A stretch of DNA of 64,000 bases from Sphingomonas sp. HITSZ_GF (lineage in GTDB: Bacteria; Pseudomonadota; Alphaproteobacteria; Sphingomonadales; Sphingomonadaceae), in the NCBI RefSeq assembly GCF_029543155.1, contig NZ_JARQXA010000009.1:62001-126000 (forward strand), given 5' to 3'. Shown piece after piece: positions 41,650 through 50,149 of this stretch (positions within the stretch are counted from its first letter, which is position 1; each line of letters opens with the position of its first letter). The position numbers were made by a program, and so were the translations under genes. The notes under the pieces are model-generated. The model was not told where the DNA came from, did no database searches, and saw nothing but the letters and a program-made list of their open reading frames with translations.

Positions 41650-43611
41650 CTACTCCGCCGCAGCCCTGCCGGCGCGCCGCGACTCCTGCGCCATCGCCTC
41701 CTCCACCGCAGCAGCCAGGCCGGCGATGGTGAAGGGCTTGCGCAGCACGGTACGGCCCTGGAAGATCGCCGCATCCGCCTCGCCGGCAAAGCCGGTGACG
41801 AACAGCACCGCGACTCCCTCGATACGGCTTCCCAGCGCGGCGATCATCTCCGGACCGGTCTGACCGGGCATCAGCACGTCGGAAACGATCAGATCGAGCG
41901 ACGGCATCACCGCGATCTTGCCCGGCGCCGCCAGCGGATCGTCGCAGCCCTTGGCATGATGGCCGAGCTCTTCCATCGCGCCCAGCGTCGCGGCGAGCAC
42001 GCGCGGATCGTCCTCGACCACCAGCACTTCGAGCGCGCGGCCATGCGGCGCGGACAGATCCTCGTCCGCCGCCACCGCCTGGGGAGACGATTCGCCCAGG
42101 TGGCGCGGCATGTAGAGCGTCACCCGGGTGCCCTTGCCGGGCGCAGTGTCGATGCCGATCTCGCCACCCGACTGGCGGACGAAGCCGAAGATCTGGCTGA
42201 GCCCCAGCCCCGTGCCCTTGCCCACCGGCTTGGTGGTGAAGAAGGGCTCGAACACGCGCTCCAGCACCTCGGGCGTCATGCCCATGCCGGTATCGCCTAC
42301 CTCGATCGACACATAGTCGCCCGCCGCGCACTCGCCGACCTGGTTCTCGGCCAGGGTGACGCCGCCGGTAACGATGCTCAGCGTGCCCTGCCCCTCCATC
42401 GCGTCGCGGGCGTTCACCGCCAGGTTGAGCAACGCGTTCTCGAGCTGGTGGCGATCGACCCAGATCCGCCAATGCTTCCCGCAGTCCCGGGTCTCGACCG
42501 CAATGCCGTCGCCCAGCGTGCGATCGAGCAGTTCCGCCATGCCGTCGATCAGCGTGCCGGCCTCGACGCCCTCGGGCAGCAGCGGCTCGGCACGGGAGAA
42601 GGCAAGCAGGCGGCGAGTGAGCGCCGCGGCACGGTTAGCGCCTTCCATCGCATTCTCGATATGCTTCTGGGCATCGGTGCCGCCGCGATGGAGATGGCGC
42701 TTGGCCAGCTCCAATCCACCCAGAACAACTGCGAGCATGTTGTTGAAATCATGCGCGATGCCACCAGTTAACTGGCCGACCGCCTCCATCTTCTGCGCCT
42801 GGCGGAGCTGCTCCTGCGCCGCTTCGCGCTCGCTCGCTTCGGTGCGAAGCTGCTCGGTCGCCTCAGCCACCGCCTGCTGCAGCTCGAGCGAGCGCTCGCG
42901 CTCGGCATCGGCATTGGCATCGGCGACGGCACGCTCGCCCTGCGCCTCGATCGCCATCCAGCCGAGCAGCACCGCTCCCAGCACGATCAATATGCCGAAG
43001 CCGGTGAGCACCCGGGACGCCACGCCCGAATTGGCGAGCAGATCGGCCGCTGCCTTGGTCCGCGCATTGAGCTGGACGCGCTCGCTGTCGACGACTTCGT
43101 TGAGCAACGCCTCCAGCCGGCTGCGCGCCGGGCTCTGGCGGACCTGATAGTAGCTGCCCCAGGCATCGCTGTGGCGCTTATAGGCCGAATAGAGCGCAGT
43201 GGTCGCCAGCTCCTTGCCGCGCGCATCGAACGCCCGCTTCAACTGGGCCATACGGGCCTGCTGCTCGGCATGGTCGCCGGTGACCTGGCGCAGCCGGTCG
43301 AGCTGCTCGGCAGCGCGGTCCCATTGCTCGCTATATTGCCGGCCGAGCGTCTTGTCGGCGCTGACCACATAGCGGCCGAGCGCCGCCTCTGCCCCGGCGA
43401 TCGCCCCGGAGAGCTGGCTGACGCGCATGATCACGTCGAAGGTGTGCTGCTGGCGGGCGATCGCGCGGTCGCGCTCGGCATCGGTACGTGCCTGGATCAC
43501 CGCGACGGCGGCAAGCACGACGATCCCGAGCAGCGCCAGCGCCCCCAGCAGCGCGAACCGCCAGTTCGTCGCCCTTATGGCGCGCTCCAGAGCGGGGTTA
43601 CTCTCACTCAT
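41650..43611 (-). CDS. Hybrid sensor histidine kinase (CHASE3, HisKA, HATPase, receiver)
   Basis: 653 residues. Two membrane helices (about 18-40 and 200-225) frame a CHASE3-like periplasmic sensor (AGAEAALGRYVVSADKTLGR). A coiled coil leads to the phospho-His in GGIAHDFNNMLAVVLGG, the ATPase N-box NLAVNARDAM and G-boxes VGDTGMGM and GKGTGLGLS, then a receiver domain with VVEDDP and DLIVSDVLMPG. It is an orphan hybrid kinase with no adjacent regulator. ATG 43611 is used; an upstream start at 43665 is possible. Its signal is unknown. Confidence 0.85.
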   Translation of the reverse strand: MSESNPALERAIRATNWRFALLGALALLGIVVLAAVAVIQARTDAERDRAIARQQHTFDVIMRVSQLSGAIAGAEAALGRYVVSADKTLGRQYSEQWDRAAEQLDRLRQVTGDHAEQQARMAQLKRAFDARGKELATTALYSAYKRHSDAWGSYYQVRQSPARSRLEALLNEVVDSERVQLNARTKAAADLLANSGVASRVLTGFGILIVLGAVLLGWMAIEAQGERAVADANADAERERSLELQQAVAEATEQLRTEASEREAAQEQLRQAQKMEAVGQLTGGIAHDFNNMLAVVLGGLELAKRHLHRGGTDAQKHIENAMEGANRAAALTRRLLAFSRAEPLLPEGVEAGTLIDGMAELLDRTLGDGIAVETRDCGKHWRIWVDRHQLENALLNLAVNARDAMEGQGTLSIVTGGVTLAENQVGECAAGDYVSIEVGDTGMGMTPEVLERVFEPFFTTKPVGKGTGLGLSQIFGFVRQSGGEIGIDTAPGKGTRVTLYMPRHLGESSPQAVAADEDLSAPHGRALEVLVVEDDPRVLAATLGAMEELGHHAKGCDDPLAAPGKIAVMPSLDLIVSDVLMPGQTGPEMIAALGSRIEGVAVLFVTGFAGEADAAIFQGRTVLRKPFTIAGLAAAVEEAMAQESRRAGRAAAE

Positions 43612-43657
43612 TACGGCATCGATTTTAGTCGAGCCGAACCGCACTGGAAAGCGTCTC

Positions 43658-44920
43658 TCAGCCAATCACGCCCACGGCCTGGCCGGCCGCCTTGAACATG
43701 CCCAGCACGCGCTGGATCTGCTCGGGCGTGTGCTCGGCGCAGAGCGAGCAGCGCAGCAGGAAAGTGCCGGCCGGAGTTGCCGGCGGACGGGCGAGATTCA
43801 CATAGAGGCCGCCTTCGAGCAGCGCCTGCCACATCATCGCGCCCTGCACCTGATCCTCGAGGATCACCGCGATGATCGCGCTGTCCGCCTGCTCGGTGCC
43901 GAGCTTGAAGCCCATTTCCTTGAGCCCGCCGTGCAGCGTGCGGGCATTGTCCCACAGCTGGGCGCGCTTCTTGCCCGCATGCATCAGCTTGCGGATCGAA
44001 GTTGCCGCGGTGGCGACGACGCTGGGCGGCAGCGAGGCAGTGAAGATGTACGGGCGGCACGCCATGCGGATCGCCTCGAACTTCGGGTGGTTCGACACGC
44101 AGAAGCCGCCGACGGTGCCGACCGACTTGGAGAAGGTGCCGACGACGAAGTCGACATCGCCCTCGCAACCCAACTCCTCATAGACGCCGCGGCCATTGGG
44201 GCCGAAAAAGCCCATCGAATGGGCTTCGTCCGAAAGGACCATCGCGCCGTGCTTCTTGGCGACGTCGACCATTTCCTTGAGCGGGGCGATGTCGCCGAGC
44301 ATCGAATAGACGCCTTCGAGCACAACCAGCTTGCCGGCTTCCTTGGGCAGGCGGCCGAGGCGCTTGTCGAGATCCTCGACGCTGTTGTGGCGGAAGCGGA
44401 CGATCTCGGCATTGCCCTGCTTGCAGCCGTCATAGATCGAGGCGTGGCTGTCGGCGTCGAGGATGACATATTCGCCCTTGCCGACGAGCGTCGAGATCAT
44501 GCCCAGATTGGCCATATAGCCGGTCGAGAAGACGATCGCGCCCGAGACGCCGTAGAAGTCGCGCAGCGCCTGCTCGACTTCCATATGGTCGCGGAAGGTG
44601 CCGTTGAGCATGCGGCTGCCGTTGGTGCCCGAGCCGAACTGGTCGAGCGCGTCCTTGCCGGCCTGGATCACGTCCGGATCGAACGTCATGCCCATATAGT
44701 TGTAGGTGCCGAGCAGGATCGTGTCCTTGCCCTTGATCACCGCCTGCGTGGGCGACTTCACCTGCTCCATCACCACCGCGTACGGATCGATGACGCCGCT
44801 GGCGAGCAGCCGCTCGCGCTCGTTGATCAGCGCATCGAACTTCGACATCAGGTCGGTTTCGGGCGCGACTTCGGCCGGGTTGGCGGGGAGCGCGTCGGCG
44901 GTGTTCAGGCTGTCGGTCAC
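43658..44920 (-). CDS. spt: Serine palmitoyltransferase (sphingolipid synthesis)
   Basis: 420 residues, the size of the Sphingomonas enzyme, and strikingly similar to it: GTYNYMGMTFDPDV, FGSGTNGSRMLNGTF, DADSHASIYDGC, SDEAHSMGFFGPNGRGVYEE and the PLP lysine in GTFSKSVGTVGG. It condenses L-serine with palmitoyl-thioester to give 3-ketosphinganine, the first step to the glycosphingolipids that replace LPS in sphingomonads. The GTG start at 44920 has AAGGG ahead. It lies five bases after an acyl carrier protein gene, which likely supplies the acyl chain. Confidence 0.95.
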   Translation of the reverse strand: MTDSLNTADALPANPAEVAPETDLMSKFDALINERERLLASGVIDPYAVVMEQVKSPTQAVIKGKDTILLGTYNYMGMTFDPDVIQAGKDALDQFGSGTNGSRMLNGTFRDHMEVEQALRDFYGVSGAIVFSTGYMANLGMISTLVGKGEYVILDADSHASIYDGCKQGNAEIVRFRHNSVEDLDKRLGRLPKEAGKLVVLEGVYSMLGDIAPLKEMVDVAKKHGAMVLSDEAHSMGFFGPNGRGVYEELGCEGDVDFVVGTFSKSVGTVGGFCVSNHPKFEAIRMACRPYIFTASLPPSVVATAATSIRKLMHAGKKRAQLWDNARTLHGGLKEMGFKLGTEQADSAIIAVILEDQVQGAMMWQALLEGGLYVNLARPPATPAGTFLLRCSLCAEHTPEQIQRVLGMFKAAGQAVGVIG

Positions 44921-44925
44921 GTGGA

Positions 44926-45168
44926 TCAGCCCTTGAGCTTCTGCACCGCGTCGACGAGCTGGCCGATATTCTCGATCTCGGCCTGCATGTTCATCGTGAT
45001 GATGATGTCGAACTCGTCCTCGATCGCCGCGACGAAATCCATCACGGTGAGGCTGTCCCACTCGAGGTCCCCCGCGAAGGTGGTGCTCTCGGTGAGCGCG
45101 ACACCCTTCTTGTTGAAGGGCTCGATCTGGGCGGTGACGGTCTCGAAGACGGAAGCGCGGTCGGTCAT
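44926..45168 (-). CDS. Acyl carrier protein of the sphingolipid locus
   Basis: 80 residues with the phosphopantetheine-site motif EWDSLTVMDFV and acidic helices (VAAIEDEFDIIITMN). It starts behind GAGGG and is directly upstream of spt, matching the ACP-spt pairing seen in Caulobacter-type sphingolipid clusters. It is too divergent to be the fatty-acid-synthase ACP. Confidence 0.85.
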   Translation of the reverse strand: MTDRASVFETVTAQIEPFNKKGVALTESTTFAGDLEWDSLTVMDFVAAIEDEFDIIITMNMQAEIENIGQLVDAVQKLKG

Positions 45169-45484
45169 GGGGTCCCTCTAGTGATATCGGCTGGCAGTGC
45201 CAAGCGATTGCGGCGGAAAGGGGCCGATGAAGGGGCGATCGGCGGCGGCAAAGTGAAGGCAGTCGGCGGAAATCATTTCACTTTGAATCGGTGCAATCGG
45301 GGGCAGCGCAATGGCGCCCTTTTGCCGGCGGCTGAGCCCGAAGCCGATCATCGGGAAAGCAAACCAGACGAAATCCTACATTGCAAGCCGCGCCGATTTT
45401 TCGCCGCCGGAGACAGTGTGGCACTTGACTGAAACACCGCGGCGGGCGATGTCGTTTACAGTTGTAAACAACAAAGGGGGTCCC
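45169..45484. promoter_or_regulatory. Divergent control region with a GTTTACA/TGTAAAC operator
   Basis: A 316-bp gap between the ACP-spt genes and the Tat-exported hydrolase. At 45454-45469 GTTTACA-GT-TGTAAAC is a perfect 7+7 palindrome, 16 bases before the hydrolase ATG, a typical TetR- or LacI-style operator. TTGACT at 45425-45430 may be a -35. The rest shows no gene. Confidence 0.55.
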
Positions 45485-46573
45485 ATGCCGAATCACACGC
45501 TGTCGCGCCGTTCCGCTCTGTCCGCCGGGCTTGCCGCCGGGCTGGCGCCCACGATGCTCGGGGTGCCGGCTGCCGGCGCGGCGCCGAAGTCGCGCGACGC
45601 GGCGCTGCTCGGGCTGTTCGGCGCGATGCCGCCACGCCCGAAGCCGCAGTTCACCGTGCTCGAGACCACCGACATCGAAGGCGGGCAGCGGCTGAAGATC
45701 GAATATTTCCTGGAGGCGGCCTATCCGCCGCTCGGCGAGCCCGAGGACCGGGTGCGCGCCTATCTGATGGTGCCCAACCGCGGCGCCGGGCAGCGGCTGC
45801 CGGCGATCCTTGCCTTCCACCAGGACGGGCCGCAGTTCAACCTGGGCAAGGCGGAGCCCGTCGGCCTCGCCGGCGACGCCAACCTGTTCTACGCGCTGGA
45901 CCTATTCCGCCGCGGCCATGTCGTGCTGTGCCCGGACCGCTTCTACCATGCCGAGCGGCGCCGCGGCGTCGACCCCGCGGGGCCGGCGGACAATCCGCGC
46001 GACGTAAAGCTGCTCGACCACCGCGTCGGCCAGCTGCTGCTGCGCGGGCGCAGCTCGATCGGCAAGGAAGTGTTCGATGCGATGGTGGCGACCGACCTGC
46101 TGGTCAGCCTGCCCTATGTCGATCCGGCGCGGATCGCCGGCATCGGCCATTCGGCGGGCGGCATGATGCTGGTCCACTGGATGGCGGCGGACAAGCGCGC
46201 CAAGGCGGGCATCTCCTCCTGCGGGCTGTTCGAGATGCTCAACTTCTTCCGCGAGGACGCGATCAAGCGCCGCTCCGCCTCGATCGCGCTGCCCGGCCTG
46301 GCGGCGCTGGGGCGCTCGGCCGACTATCTGGCGATGGTCGCGCCGCGCAACGTGCTGCTCACCCGCGGGCGCTGGGAATGGGGCACCAAGGGCGAATGGC
46401 GCGAGGCGAGCCTGCGCCACGTCGCCGAGACCGAGGACATGGTTGCCCATGCCCGCGCGCGGGGATCGGGCAAATCGCTCGACGTGATCTATTTCGACGA
46501 GGCCGGCGGCAACCACGACTTCCCGCCCGGCGTGCGCGACCAGGCCTATGCCTGGCTGAAAACGCGGCTGTAA
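45485..46573 (+). CDS. Tat-exported alpha/beta hydrolase (dienelactone/acetyl-xylan esterase-like)
   Basis: 362 residues. The N-terminus has a twin-arginine signal (TLSRRSALSAGLAAGLAPT). The fold shows the oxyanion strand ILAFHQDG, the nucleophile elbow IGHSAGGMM and a late His in GGNHDFPPG. This size and order resemble the large acetyl-esterase or dienelactone-hydrolase group. The GTTTACA palindrome sits just before it, so it is probably repressed until an inducer is present. It stands alone with repeats after its stop. Confidence 0.75.
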   Translation: MPNHTLSRRSALSAGLAAGLAPTMLGVPAAGAAPKSRDAALLGLFGAMPPRPKPQFTVLETTDIEGGQRLKIEYFLEAAYPPLGEPEDRVRAYLMVPNRGAGQRLPAILAFHQDGPQFNLGKAEPVGLAGDANLFYALDLFRRGHVVLCPDRFYHAERRRGVDPAGPADNPRDVKLLDHRVGQLLLRGRSSIGKEVFDAMVATDLLVSLPYVDPARIAGIGHSAGGMMLVHWMAADKRAKAGISSCGLFEMLNFFREDAIKRRSASIALPGLAALGRSADYLAMVAPRNVLLTRGRWEWGTKGEWREASLRHVAETEDMVAHARARGSGKSLDVIYFDEAGGNHDFPPGVRDQAYAWLKTRL

Positions 46574-46592
46574 GCTTCCACTCCCTATCAAT

Positions 46593-46640
46593 CGTCATTC
46601 CCGCGCAGGCGGGAATCCATTGCCTCCGCGGGGATGACGG
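46593..46640. repeat. dRS3/REP-like palindromic repeat, copy 1
   Basis: CGTCATTCCCGCGCAGGCGG then GAATCCATTG and an outer CGCGGGGATGACGG. It contains ATTCCC-N8-GGGAAT exactly, the pattern of the Neisseria dRS3 element. Outer arms pair CGTCAT...ATGACG. It follows the hydrolase gene. Confidence 0.75.
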
Positions 46641-46695
46641 TCTGGTGGGAGGACGGGGGTTTGAGGCAGGCGCGATAAGCCGCTAGAGGCCCGGG

Positions 46696-48336
46696 ATGCT
46701 TCGCCTTTCCGGACTCTATCTGCCGCTCGACCACGCCCCCGAGGCCCTGCCCGAGGCGATCGTCAAACGGCTGGGCATCGAGGCCGGCGAATTGAAGCGC
46801 CACGAACTCTATCGCCGCGGCAACGACGCGCGCCGGCGCAACGCGATCCAGCTCGTCTATACGGTGGACGTCGAGCTGGCCGACGAGGCGGCGGTGCTGG
46901 CGCGCTTTCCGGACGACAAGGACCTGCGCCCCACCCCGGACATGGCCTATCATTTCCCGGTGATGGCGCCCGGCGGCTGGAGCGGATTGCGCCCGGTGGT
47001 GATCGGCGCGGGGCCGTGCGGGCTGTTCGCCGGGCTGATCCTCGCGCAGATGGGCTTCCGCCCGATCATCCTCGACCGCGGCAAGGTGGTGCGCCAGCGG
47101 ACCAAGGACACCTGGGGGCTGTGGCGCCAGGGCAAGCTCAATCCCGACAGCAACGTCCAGTTCGGCGAGGGCGGCGCCGGCACCTTTTCCGACGGCAAGC
47201 TCTATTGCCGGGTGAAGGACCCGCGCTTCCTCGGCCGCAAGGTGCTCGAGGAGTTCGTCAAGGCCGGCGCGCCCGACGATATCCTGTGGGAAGCGCATCC
47301 GCATATCGGCACCTTCCGCCTCGTCACCATGGTGGAGAGCATGCGGGCGACGATCGAGGCGCTGGGCGGCGAATATCGCTGGGAAACCCGGGTCGACGAC
47401 CTGGAGCTGGAGCGCACGCCCGACGGCAGCCAGAAGATGCGCGGGCTGCACCTGCACGATCTTGCAACGGGTGGGGGCAGCTTCCTGGAGGCCGATCATG
47501 TCGTGCTGGCGGTAGGGCACAGCGCCCGGCCGACCTTCGAGATGCTCCACCGGCGCGGGGTGCATATCGAAGCCAAGCCCTTCGCGATCGGCGTGCGGAT
47601 CGAGCATCCGCAGAGCTGGATCGACCGGGCGCGCTTCGGCAAGTGCGCCGGGCATCCGGACCTGGGCGCGGCGGCCTACAGCCTGGTCCATCACGCCTCG
47701 AACGGGCGCAGCGTCTATAGCTTCTGCATGTGCCCCGGCGGGCGCGTGGTGGCAGCGACCTCCGAGGAAGGCCGCGTCGTCACCAACGGGATGAGCCAAT
47801 ATTCGCGGGCCGAGTTCAATGCGAACTCCGGGCTGGTTGTCGCGATCGATCCGGCCAAGGACTTTCCGGGCGGGCCGCTGGCGGGGATCGAGCTGCAGCG
47901 GCACTGGGAGGACATGGCGTTCATCGCCGGCGGCTCCAACTATCATGCGCCGGGGCAGCTGGTGGGTGACCTGCTCGCCGGGCGCGCCTCGACCGCGCTG
48001 GGCGAAGTCATCCCCTCGTACAAGCCGGGGGTGAAGATGACCGACCTCTCCGAATGCCTGCCGGGCTTCGTGATCGAAGCGTTCCGCGAGGCGCTGCCGG
48101 TGTTCGGGCGCCAGATCGCCAATTACGACCATCATGATGCGATCATGACCGGGGTGGAAACGCGGACCTCGTCGCCGGTGCGGATCACGCGCGGCAAGGA
48201 CCACCAGAGCCTGAACGTGGCGCAGCTGTTCCCGGCGGGCGAAGGCGCCGGCTATGCGGGCGGGATTTTGTCCGCGGCGATCGACGGGATCAAGACTGCC
48301 GAGGCGGTGGCGCGGAGTTTGGTGGGGGCCGATTGA
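46696..48336 (+). CDS. FAD-dependent oxidoreductase (COG2509 family)
   Basis: 546 residues. An N-terminal extra domain (about 90 residues) precedes the FAD-binding VIGAGPCGLFAGLILAQMG. Conserved blocks include NVQFGEGGAGTFSDGKLYCR, HIGTFRLVTMVESMR and MCPGGRVVAATSEEG, all typical of COG2509. Function is not established for the family; a dehydrogenase acting on a large substrate is assumed. It is not part of an operon. Confidence 0.8.
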   Translation: MLRLSGLYLPLDHAPEALPEAIVKRLGIEAGELKRHELYRRGNDARRRNAIQLVYTVDVELADEAAVLARFPDDKDLRPTPDMAYHFPVMAPGGWSGLRPVVIGAGPCGLFAGLILAQMGFRPIILDRGKVVRQRTKDTWGLWRQGKLNPDSNVQFGEGGAGTFSDGKLYCRVKDPRFLGRKVLEEFVKAGAPDDILWEAHPHIGTFRLVTMVESMRATIEALGGEYRWETRVDDLELERTPDGSQKMRGLHLHDLATGGGSFLEADHVVLAVGHSARPTFEMLHRRGVHIEAKPFAIGVRIEHPQSWIDRARFGKCAGHPDLGAAAYSLVHHASNGRSVYSFCMCPGGRVVAATSEEGRVVTNGMSQYSRAEFNANSGLVVAIDPAKDFPGGPLAGIELQRHWEDMAFIAGGSNYHAPGQLVGDLLAGRASTALGEVIPSYKPGVKMTDLSECLPGFVIEAFREALPVFGRQIANYDHHDAIMTGVETRTSSPVRITRGKDHQSLNVAQLFPAGEGAGYAGGILSAAIDGIKTAEAVARSLVGAD

Positions 48337-48353
48337 TCGCCTTATCTCCTTTG

Positions 48354-48446
48354 GTCATCCCCGCGCAGGCGAGGATCCATTGCCACCGAAGACAATGAGA
48401 CTCACCACGATCAGCCAGAATGGATCCCCGCCTGCGCGGGGATGAC
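48354..48446. repeat. dRS3/REP-like paired palindrome, copy 2
   Basis: Two arms, 48354-48381 and 48419-48446, are inverted copies of GTCATCCCCGCGCAGGCG (one mismatch) and ATCCATTG. They sit between convergent genes and could form a long hairpin that stops transcription both ways. Confidence 0.8.
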
Positions 48447-48478
48447 GATGTAGGTGGCGCAAAGGGCGGACAGCAAAT

Positions 48479-49441
48479 TCAGGACGATGGCCGAGGTCGC
48501 GGTGCGAACGAAGGCCCCGGCCGCCGATGCGCCGCGACGCAGGTCACCACGCTCGCCACCACCAGCACGAAGGCAAGCGCCTCGAGCGCAGTCGGCCCGC
48601 GGTGCTCCCAGGCGAAGACGTAGAGCAAGGCGAACAGCGTCTCGAAGGTGATCATCTGGCCCGACAGAGTGAGTGGCAGCAGCCGGCTCATCCGGTTCCA
48701 CAGCGCATTGCCCAGGATCGAGGCGAAGACCGCCACGCCGGCGGAGACTGCGGCGAGCAGCGCCCAGTCCCCTGCCCCGTGGCTGCGCGCGCCGAGCAGC
48801 AGCGCCAGCGGGATCAGCAGCACGCTCTGCGCGCCGGTGGCGATGCCGGTCAGCAGGCTCCAATCGTGCGAGGATATGGTCTTCAGCCGGGCGAGCAGGT
48901 GATTGTTGTACACCGCATAGGCGCCCCAGGAAGCAAGCGCGCCGATCGCGCAGAGCAGGCCGGCAAGCTGGGCGCCGGCCGGGCGGGTCGAGGGCAGGAA
49001 CAGCGCCTGCCCGCCGATGCAGGCCGCGCCCGCCACGCAGAGCAGCAGCGAGGGCGCCAGCCGGGCGAGCGGAACGGCATCCCTGGCGCGGCTGCCGGCG
49101 ATGGTGACGAGGACGGGCAGGAACCCGATCACCAGCGCGGTGACCGCCGCACCGCCGAGCTGCACCGAGCCGGCGAGGAGGATGTAGTAGAGCGTGTTGC
49201 CGAGGAGCGCGAGCCAGCCGAGCGCGCGCCACTCGCCGCTTCCCAGCATGGGCGCGAGGCTGCGCCAGCGCGGCGCGATCAGCGCGGCGGAGATCAGGCC
49301 ATAGGCAAGATAGCGGCCGATGGTCAGCTCGAGCGGACCGAAGGCGCGGGCCAGTTCGGGCGCGAGGAACACCAGCCCCCAGAGCGCGCCGGCCACGGCC
49401 CCGCACAGCACGCCCAGCACCAGTGATCCGCGATCCGTCAT
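48479..49441 (-). CDS. EamA/RhaT-family (DMT) exporter
   Basis: 320 residues from an ATG behind GGAG, with ten helices in the two EamA halves (GAVAGALWGLVFLAPELARA and ASWGAYAVYNNHLL). Such proteins often export amino acids or metabolites. It is divergent from an AsnC-type regulator, a common pairing for amino-acid exporters. Confidence 0.8.
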   Translation of the reverse strand: MTDRGSLVLGVLCGAVAGALWGLVFLAPELARAFGPLELTIGRYLAYGLISAALIAPRWRSLAPMLGSGEWRALGWLALLGNTLYYILLAGSVQLGGAAVTALVIGFLPVLVTIAGSRARDAVPLARLAPSLLLCVAGAACIGGQALFLPSTRPAGAQLAGLLCAIGALASWGAYAVYNNHLLARLKTISSHDWSLLTGIATGAQSVLLIPLALLLGARSHGAGDWALLAAVSAGVAVFASILGNALWNRMSRLLPLTLSGQMITFETLFALLYVFAWEHRGPTALEALAFVLVVASVVTCVAAHRRPGPSFAPRPRPSS

Positions 49442-49534
49442 CCCGCTCCTTCCTTTTCCACGGCGGGGAATATCATCGCTACGACGGGCCGAGCGCTCTT
49501 GATTCAGGATCCGGATGCAACAAAAACTCGCCGG

Positions 49535-50023
49535 ATGACCGACGGGCAGGACAAATCTTCGCGCGCACTCGATTCCTTCGACCGGGCGATCCTTCGACTC
49601 GTGCAGGCGGACAACAAGCTGCCGCAGCGGCGTATCGGCGAGGCGGTGAACCTGTCGGCGGCGGCAGTGCAGCGGCGGATCGCGGCGATGGAGGCGGCCG
49701 GGGTGATCGCGCGCAACGTCGCGGTCGTCGATCCCGACGCGGTGCCGCTCACCATCACCTCGATCGTCGAGGTGCAGCTGATCAACGAGCATGCGCCGAC
49801 AGTAGCGCAGGCGCAGCGGCTGTTCCTCGCCACGCCCGAGGTGCAGCAATGCTATTACGTCACCGGCGGGGTGAGCTTCGTGCTGGTAATCGTCACCACC
49901 GACATGCGCGCCTATTCGGCGCTGACCAAGAGCCTGTTCGCCGAGAAGGATTTCATCGCCAGCTATCGCTCGCTGATCGCGCTCGACCGGGTGAAGGCGG
50001 ATACGAGCATCATTATCCCATAG
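49535..50023 (+). CDS. Lrp/AsnC-family regulator
   Basis: 162 residues. The helix-turn-helix is FDRAILRLVQADNKLPQRRI then VNLSAAAVQRRIAAMEAAGV; the ligand-binding RAM domain holds CYYVTGGVSFVLVIVTTD. It likely senses an amino acid and controls the divergent EamA exporter through the 93-bp gap. A TTG start at 49499 is possible but less likely. Confidence 0.85.
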   Translation: MTDGQDKSSRALDSFDRAILRLVQADNKLPQRRIGEAVNLSAAAVQRRIAAMEAAGVIARNVAVVDPDAVPLTITSIVEVQLINEHAPTVAQAQRLFLATPEVQQCYYVTGGVSFVLVIVTTDMRAYSALTKSLFAEKDFIASYRSLIALDRVKADTSIIIP

Positions 50024-50033
50024 CCTCTCACGC

Positions 50034-50128
50034 CGTCATCCCCGCGCAGGCGGGGATCCATTCGGGCTGGTTGCCATGGGTTTCACTACCTTCAGCGGCA
50101 ATAGATCCCCGCCTTCGCGGGGATGACG
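50034..50128. repeat. dRS3/REP-like paired palindrome, copy 3
   Basis: Arms 50034-50063 (CGTCATCCCCGCGCAGGCGG plus GGATCCATTC) and 50104-50128 (GATCCCCGCC then TTCGCGGGGATGACG) are inverted copies. They lie between the convergent AsnC and FkbH-like genes. Confidence 0.8.
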
Positions 50129-50149
50129 ACTGAGAGGAATAGCCTCCAA

